Assembly: GCA_013334225.1 (NCBI GenBank)
Contig: JAAXXY010000007.1
Span: 23,961-87,960, forward strand
Reading direction: 5' to 3'
Length of the DNA: 64,000 bases
Source: Chlorobiaceae bacterium
Lineage (GTDB): Bacteria > Bacteroidota > Chlorobiia > Chlorobiales > Chlorobiaceae
A model generated the notes under the pieces. That model saw nothing but the letters and a program-made list of their open reading frames with translations, had not been told where the DNA came from and searched no databases. Positions 59,449-64,000 of the stretch are shown one piece after another; position 1 is the stretch's first letter, and each line of letters opens with the position of its first letter. The position numbers and the translations under genes are program-made.

Positions 59449-60693
59449 ATGGCGAATCCTGAACATGTGGCGATTCTGAAGCAGGGTCTCGATGTATGGA
59501 ATAGGTGGAGGAAAGATAATCCCGAGATTATTCCTGATTTAAAAGAAGCTAATCTAAGAGAAGCCGATCTGAGAGATGCCAATCTCAGAGGAGCCAATGT
59601 CAGTGGAGCCGATCTCAGTGGTGCCGATCTCAGTGGTGCCGATTTGAATAGAGCCTATCTGGATAGATCCAATATCAGTGGAGCCATTATGAATAGAGCC
59701 TATTTCAGAAAAGCCAATCTGAATAGAGCTTATTTCAGAGGAGCCGATTTGATTAGAGCCGATTTCGGTGGAGCCTATATGATTAGGTCTGATTTCAGAG
59801 GAGCCGATCTCAGCGAAGCCAATCTCAGCGGAGCCGATCTGAGAGATGCCAATCTCAGAGGAGCTAATGTCAGAGGAGCCGATCTCAGCGAAGCCAATCT
59901 CAGCGGAGCCGATCTCAGCGGAGCCAATCTGAATAGAACCTATTTCAGCGGAGCCAATCTCAGAGATGCCAACCTCAGCGAAGCCGATTTAAGCGAAGCC
60001 AATCTCAGAGGAGTCAATCTTATTAGAGCCAATCTCAGAGGAGTTAATTTTAACAACTCAAAAGTTGGCGCTACAGCATTTAATAACAATGATCTCAGTA
60101 CTGTAAATGGCCTTGATACTGTAAGTCATGAAGGCCCATCCAGTATCGATATAGATACACTTTTCAAATCGAAAGGCAATATCTCCGAAGTCTTCCTCCG
60201 TGGCTGTGGTGTGCCGGATCAGATGATCGAGTATGCAAAATCCCTGACCTCCAGCCCCATCGAATACTACTCCTGCTTCATCAGCTACAGCCACATGGAC
60301 GATGAGTTTGCACGGCGGCTTCATAACGACCTTCAAGCTGCCGGTGTCAGGTGCTGGTTTGCGCCGCATGACATGAAGATTGGCGATAAAATCCGGCCAA
60401 CCATTGAGGATTCAATCCGCGTTTATGACAAGCTACTCCTGATCTTATCTACCAATTCCGTAAATAGTAAATGGGTCAAGCATGAGGTGGAACATGCGCT
60501 CGATCAAGAAATCAAGAGAGATAAGCCGATTCTTTTTCCCGTTCATTTGGATAACACTGTCATGGAGAGTGATGCTGGTTGGGCAGCAAATATCAAAGAT
60601 ACCCGCCATATCGGGGATTTCATTCGGTGGAAGGACCATGATGCCTACCAGGAGGCATTCACGCGGTTGCTGCGTGATTTGAAGGCGGGGTAG
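59449..60693 (+). CDS. Pentapeptide-repeat/TIR-domain protein 1
   Basis: 414 residues. A short N-terminal helix (MANPEHVAILKQGLDVWNRWRKDNP) precedes about 30 pentapeptide repeats A(D/N)LxG/x (residues 30-200), which form a right-handed beta-helix. A linker (about 200-270) and a C-terminal TIR domain follow (YYSCFISYSHMDDEFARRLHNDLQAAGVRCWFAPHDM, LLLILSTNSVNSKWVKHEVEHAL). The Glu of WVKHE aligns with the catalytic Glu of NAD-hydrolysing TIR domains (for example SARM1 WVHKE), so NADase activity is plausible. It is cytoplasmic, with no signal peptide. It is the first of three tandem paralogues. Confidence 0.9.
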   Translation: MANPEHVAILKQGLDVWNRWRKDNPEIIPDLKEANLREADLRDANLRGANVSGADLSGADLSGADLNRAYLDRSNISGAIMNRAYFRKANLNRAYFRGADLIRADFGGAYMIRSDFRGADLSEANLSGADLRDANLRGANVRGADLSEANLSGADLSGANLNRTYFSGANLRDANLSEADLSEANLRGVNLIRANLRGVNFNNSKVGATAFNNNDLSTVNGLDTVSHEGPSSIDIDTLFKSKGNISEVFLRGCGVPDQMIEYAKSLTSSPIEYYSCFISYSHMDDEFARRLHNDLQAAGVRCWFAPHDMKIGDKIRPTIEDSIRVYDKLLLILSTNSVNSKWVKHEVEHALDQEIKRDKPILFPVHLDNTVMESDAGWAANIKDTRHIGDFIRWKDHDAYQEAFTRLLRDLKAG

Positions 60694-60712
60694 AGATCAC
60701 ACGGCATGCCTG

Positions 60713-60844
60713 TTATTCGGGTGTTAGGGGATTCTTTTTATTCTTGCCACGTTTCTTGATTACAAGGAAGAGATAAATCCCGCCAACAGTGGAAACCCAC
60801 ACTGACAGCAATTCAATTTTATTGACTTCGGATAAACAAAACAT
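60713..60844 (-). CDS. Possible 43-residue single-span membrane protein
   Basis: Below the track limit. ATG at 60844 and TAA at 60713. One hydrophobic helix (LLSVWVSTVGGIYLFLVI) is followed by a basic tail (KKRGKNKKN). It lies antisense in the gap between TIR genes 1 and 2. There is no clear ribosome site and no known family. The remaining part of the 470-bp gap holds only upstream block copy 2. Confidence 0.3.
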   Translation of the reverse strand: MFCLSEVNKIELLSVWVSTVGGIYLFLVIKKRGKNKKNPLTPE

Positions 60845-61055
60845 ATATACTTAAAAAAAGAAGAGGGGAGCAGATTGAGCCTGAGGGGGAGACATCAACG
60901 CTGTAACGATCGTAAAATACTACAATTATGTAAGGTAATGTAAAAATTTTGAGGAACCTAAAATAAATCCTCTGCTAAAGCGGATGATTTTGAACGTCCT
61001 TTGAAAAAATAGAGCCGTCTCTCAACTGTCTGGTCCCTGTCTTTTATCTGTCAAT

Positions 61056-61163
61056 ATTCCGTATCTTATCCGTAGTAGTAACCGAGCGTTCCAAAACCCA
61101 AACGTTACGGATATGCACTTTCCCCTGCCCGTATCTTTTCCGAACCTCAAGCCGTAACCAGCC
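61056..61163 (+). repeat. Upstream block, copy 2
   Basis: Shares ATTCCGTATCTTATCCGTAG, CGAGCGTTCCA, ACCCAAACGT, ACGGATATGCAC and CCGAACCT with copy 3 in the same order and spacing, ending at the start codon of TIR protein 2. It probably carries a common promoter or leader. Confidence 0.8.
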
Positions 61164-62228
61164 ATGGCGAATTCTGAACATTTGGAGATTCTTAAGCAGG
61201 GGGTCGAGGTTTGGAATAAATGGAGGGAGGAATATCCACATATTTTACCTGATCTCTGGAGAGCTGATCTTGTTGGGGCCAATCTTGAAAAAGCCAATCT
61301 TGAAAGAGCCAATCTTGAAAGAGCTAATCTCTATGAAGCCAACCTCTATGAAACCAACCTCTATGGAGCCGATCTCAAAGGAGCCAGACTTTTCAGTGTC
61401 GATCTAAGTAGTGCTAATCTCCATAGTGCTGATCTTTATGAAGCTAATCTCCATAATGCAGATCTCGTTGAAGCCAATCTTGCTGGAGCCAAACTCTGCA
61501 GTGCCAGTCTTTTTGAAGCTGATCTCTGGGGAGCCAATCTCCGTGGAGCCAATCTGAGTGGAACCAACCTCTGTGGAGCCGATTTTAATTTAGCAAGAGT
61601 TGGTTTAACCGCATTTAATGATGTTGATATCAGTAACGTGAAGGGTCTTGATACAGTAAAGCATTTTGGACCCTCTACCATCGGCATCGACACCCTTTAC
61701 CGCTCGAAAGGCAATATCTCCGAAGTCTTCCTCCGTGGCTGTGGTGTGCCGGATCAGATGATCGAGTATGCAAAATCCCTGACCTCCAGCCCCATCGAAT
61801 ACTACTCCTGCTTCATCAGCTACAGCCACATGGACGATGAGTTTGCACGGCGGCTTCATAACGACCTTCAAGCTGCCGGTGTCAGGTGCTGGTTTGCGCC
61901 GCATGACATGAAGATTGGCGATAAAATCCGGCCAACCATTGAGGATTCAATCCGCGTTTATGACAAGCTACTCCTGATCTTATCTACCAATTCCGTAAAT
62001 AGTAAATGGGTCAAGCATGAGGTGGAACATGCGCTCGATCAAGAAATCAAGAGAGATAAGCCGATTCTTTTTCCCGTTCATTTGGATAATACTGTCATGG
62101 AGAGTGATGCTGGTTGGGCAGCAAATATCAAAGATACCCGCCATATCGGGGATTTCACCCAGTGGACCGTACCTGATGCGTACAGGGTGGCGTTCGAGCG
62201 GTTGCAGCGGGATTTGAGGGCGGGGTGA
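61164..62228 (+). CDS. Pentapeptide-repeat/TIR-domain protein 2
   Basis: 354 residues. It has the same N-terminal helix (MANSEHLEILKQGVEVWNKWREE) and about 21 pentapeptide repeats (33-140). Linker and TIR residues from SKGNISEVFLRGCGVPDQM to RHIGDF are identical to protein 1, and only the last 23 residues differ (TQWTVPDAYR...). The catalytic-type Glu (WVKHE) is kept. The pentapeptide parts have diverged strongly in sequence and length while the TIR parts have not, which points to gene conversion. Confidence 0.9.
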   Translation: MANSEHLEILKQGVEVWNKWREEYPHILPDLWRADLVGANLEKANLERANLERANLYEANLYETNLYGADLKGARLFSVDLSSANLHSADLYEANLHNADLVEANLAGAKLCSASLFEADLWGANLRGANLSGTNLCGADFNLARVGLTAFNDVDISNVKGLDTVKHFGPSTIGIDTLYRSKGNISEVFLRGCGVPDQMIEYAKSLTSSPIEYYSCFISYSHMDDEFARRLHNDLQAAGVRCWFAPHDMKIGDKIRPTIEDSIRVYDKLLLILSTNSVNSKWVKHEVEHALDQEIKRDKPILFPVHLDNTVMESDAGWAANIKDTRHIGDFTQWTVPDAYRVAFERLQRDLRAG

Positions 62229-62247
62229 GCGTTCTTTTTCCGCCACA

Positions 62248-62352
62248 ATTCCGTATCTTATCCGTAGTACCCGAGCGTTCCACAACCCAAACGTCACGGA
62301 TATGCACGTTCCCCTGTCTATACCTTTACCGAACCTTAAGCAGTAACCGACT
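62248..62352 (+). repeat. Upstream block, copy 3
   Basis: About 105 bp, closely similar to copy 2 throughout (ATTCCGTATCTTATCCGTAG, GTTCCACAACCCAAACGTC, ACGGATATGCACG). It begins about 20 bp after the stop of TIR protein 2. Confidence 0.8.
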
Positions 62353-63753
62353 ATGGCGAATCCTGAACATTTGGCGATTCTCAAGCAGGGAGTGGAGGTA
62401 TGGAATAAGTGGAGGGAAGAACATCCCGAGATTATTCCTGATCTCATCGGAGCCGATCTGAAAGGAGCCTGCCTCGTAAGTGTCCGATCTGAAGGAACCG
62501 ATTTCAGAGAACACAGGCTCGAAGGAACCGAAACGATTCTTGACATTTTGAAAGAACCCGATCTGATCGGAGCCAACTTCCAAGGAGCCAGTTTCGATGG
62601 GGCAATTCTGGAACGCGCCAACCTGGAACAAGCTGATCTTAGAGGAACCAATCTGAAAGGAGCTAATCTGAAAGGAGCCAAGTTGGTACGAGCCGATCTT
62701 AGAGGAGCCAATCTGGAAAGAGCCAACCTCAAAGAAGCTGATCTGAGAGGAGCTAATCTTGAAGGCGTTAATTTTAACGGTGCCAACCTCGAACAAATTG
62801 TTTTCTTCTATACCCATGCCTTTGGAATCAAAAAAAATCTCCCTGCTAAGGCCTTGGCCGATTTTTTTTATCCAGCCGCTACCGATGGTCCTGAACGATT
62901 ATCACCAAAACATCATGCATCGCCTGAAGCAACAGAAAAAAAACAAGAGCGGCCGAAAATCACTGTGGCTTATCCCGAAGTGATTTCTTCAACGCAATGG
63001 GCTACTGTGGATTTATATCTTTATTTGAGGGCTTTCCGTGAACTTGTTCAAGCAGAAATCCGGCGACAGCAAGAAAAATCAAACATAGATTACTCCGCAG
63101 CATCTTCAGAGTTTCCAAAGAGTCTGCCTGTCGGTTGTCCTGTTAAAATTTCACTCGAATCGACTACCCTTCGTATTAATCCGTCAGAATTGACAATAAA
63201 CTGGTATGAGCCTTACAATCGGCTCTCTTTTCGTGTATGTCCAATTGATGATAACAAAGACGGCTATTCTGCCTCCCTTGATGTTGATGTGTTTGCAGAT
63301 GACCTTCCTGCAGCGTCTATGAGATTATCGATTGCAGTCAATTCCGAAGCTCCAACTGAGCATGTTTCAGCTGCTTCATCGGACGCTACGTGGTATGAAA
63401 AAGTCTTTGCCTCATATGCTCGTGAGGATTTGGAACTCGTCAAGCATCTGAAGGAACGTTACGAGGCACTTGGTATGCATATGTTTATTGATCTCGATGA
63501 TTTGCTTTCTGGCGTAGAGTGGGAAAAGGCTCTTGCCGATAAAATTGATAAAAGTGACCTCTTTCAACTGTTCTGGTCTAAGAATGCACGAAAAGCTAAA
63601 TATGTAACCATCGAATGGAAACATGCACTCCGTGCTAGCAAAATCAAGGGCGGAAGATTTATCCGGCCAGTGTACTGGGATGATAAAATTCCGAAAGTTC
63701 CAAAGGCCTTAGCTGATATAAATTTCCGAAAAATAAAGATCGCAGTATCGTAG
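62353..63753 (+). CDS. Pentapeptide-repeat protein 3 with divergent C-terminal TIR domain
   Basis: 466 residues. It has the same N-terminal helix (MANPEHLAILKQGVEVWNKWREEHP) and an irregular set of pentapeptide repeats (about 33-150) broken by a non-repeat stretch (SEGTDFREHRLEGTETILDILKEPD). An unrecognised beta-rich middle domain (about 195-340, starting ITVAYPEVISSTQWATVDLYLYL) follows, then a second type of TIR-like domain (345-466: KVFASYAREDLELVKHLKERYEALGMHMFIDLDDL, FWSKNARKAKYVTIEWKHAL). The middle domain and TIR are unrelated at sequence level to those of proteins 1 and 2. Glu in VTIEW may be the catalytic position. Confidence 0.85.
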   Translation: MANPEHLAILKQGVEVWNKWREEHPEIIPDLIGADLKGACLVSVRSEGTDFREHRLEGTETILDILKEPDLIGANFQGASFDGAILERANLEQADLRGTNLKGANLKGAKLVRADLRGANLERANLKEADLRGANLEGVNFNGANLEQIVFFYTHAFGIKKNLPAKALADFFYPAATDGPERLSPKHHASPEATEKKQERPKITVAYPEVISSTQWATVDLYLYLRAFRELVQAEIRRQQEKSNIDYSAASSEFPKSLPVGCPVKISLESTTLRINPSELTINWYEPYNRLSFRVCPIDDNKDGYSASLDVDVFADDLPAASMRLSIAVNSEAPTEHVSAASSDATWYEKVFASYAREDLELVKHLKERYEALGMHMFIDLDDLLSGVEWEKALADKIDKSDLFQLFWSKNARKAKYVTIEWKHALRASKIKGGRFIRPVYWDDKIPKVPKALADINFRKIKIAVS

Positions 63754-63757
63754 GTTG

Positions 63758-63853
63758 CTTATCAGCGATTTCACCCGGCGGCAGGATCACGATGCATACC
63801 AGGCGGCATTCAATCGACTGTTGGATGATTTGAAGGTGGAGAAGATTAAATAG
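63758..63853 (+). pseudogene. Leftover C-terminal tail of a protein 1-type TIR domain
   Basis: The frame LISDFTRRQDHDAYQAAFNRLLDDLKVEKIK-stop lies directly after the stop of protein 3. It matches the end of protein 1 (HIGDFIRWKDHDAYQEAFTRLLRDLKAG). It has no start codon. It is best explained as the residue of an original TIR domain replaced when protein 3 acquired its present C-terminal half. The last 150 bp of the window show nothing else. Confidence 0.75.
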
Positions 63854-64000
63854 CTTGATTTATATTGTATTATCACAAATGTCCGGTTATAAGTCAAATA
63901 AATCCAACTGGTTACAGGTATAGGTATTCTCAATTGTGCCAGCAGAATTCGTAACTAATTGTAAAATATCGACTTTCTCGAATAGGCTGACACTCAGGAT

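Noticed and set aside
61980-62817. Long minus-strand ORFs opposite the pentapeptide genes
   Set aside because: They are low-complexity complements of the pentapeptide codons (repeating LAPxRSA-type and FQIGSS-type translations).
56049-64000. Insertion sequences in the accessory region
   Set aside because: No transposase frame or terminal inverted repeats were found.

Overview
The window reads as chromosome of a green sulfur bacterium (Chlorobiaceae). Four independent markers point there. Two neighbouring genes have the chlorosome envelope CsmI/CsmJ/CsmX layout (N-terminal [2Fe-2S] domain plus a hydrophobic tail). A tmRNA encodes the tag ADDHSYAMAA, which closely resembles the Chlorobaculum tepidum tag as I remember it. 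There is a CrtH-type carotene isomerase, and a sepiapterin reductase of the Chlorobaculum type. I cannot name the species.

Layout. 0-5.8 kb: end of a TPR gene, a DEAD-box RNA helicase, a beta-CASP RNase-like hydrolase, a DUF2721 membrane protein and XerD. 5.8-7.4 kb: a four-helix-bundle/suffix-domain gene surrounded and interrupted by arrays of a 9-bp repeat, then a yeast-type cytosine deaminase. 7.4-15.3 kb: RsmB, a SAM-I riboswitch ahead of metY-metX, SerS, YqeY, sepiapterin reductase, a cold shock protein and RadC. 16.3-27.8 kb: one long minus-strand branched-chain amino acid operon, ilvD-ilvB-ilvN-ilvC-leuB-leuA-leuC-leuD-cimA. It is preceded by a 57-codon leader peptide ending in a dense run of Ile/Val/Leu codons and by a terminator with a competing antiterminator, which is a classical attenuator missing from the ORF track. 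28-29.5 kb: a fused two-domain phytol/phytyl-phosphate kinase candidate. 29.6-35.9 kb: the Tol-Pal cell-envelope system (tolQ, tolR, tolA, tolB, two pal-like genes, cpoB), split in the middle by a decayed keto-acid decarboxylase pseudogene.

36-43.8 kb: an unknown small protein, DnaK, Hsp20, an ArsR regulator, an ECF sigma/anti-sigma pair, CrtH and alanine dehydrogenase. 43.8-45.3 kb: the two chlorosome ferredoxin-like genes. 45.3-55.1 kb: Mfd, a peptide-transporter ATPase, a PhoB/PhoR-type two-component pair, a chloramphenicol-acetyltransferase-fold protein, a NUDIX hydrolase, a Bcp peroxiredoxin and YqgE. 55.2-55.6 kb: ssrA (tmRNA).

Downstream of ssrA the window becomes accessory: a PAS-only protein, a probable toxin-antitoxin pair, and a tandem family of three pentapeptide-repeat/TIR proteins (59.4-63.8 kb). 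These share a repeated upstream block and a near-identical ~454-bp TIR segment between the first two members. A leftover TIR tail lies behind the third. The TIR domains of the first two keep the Glu position used by NAD-cleaving TIR enzymes. I consider this cluster the best candidate for an undescribed (possibly defence) system, and the 9-bp repeat/four-helix locus the second best.
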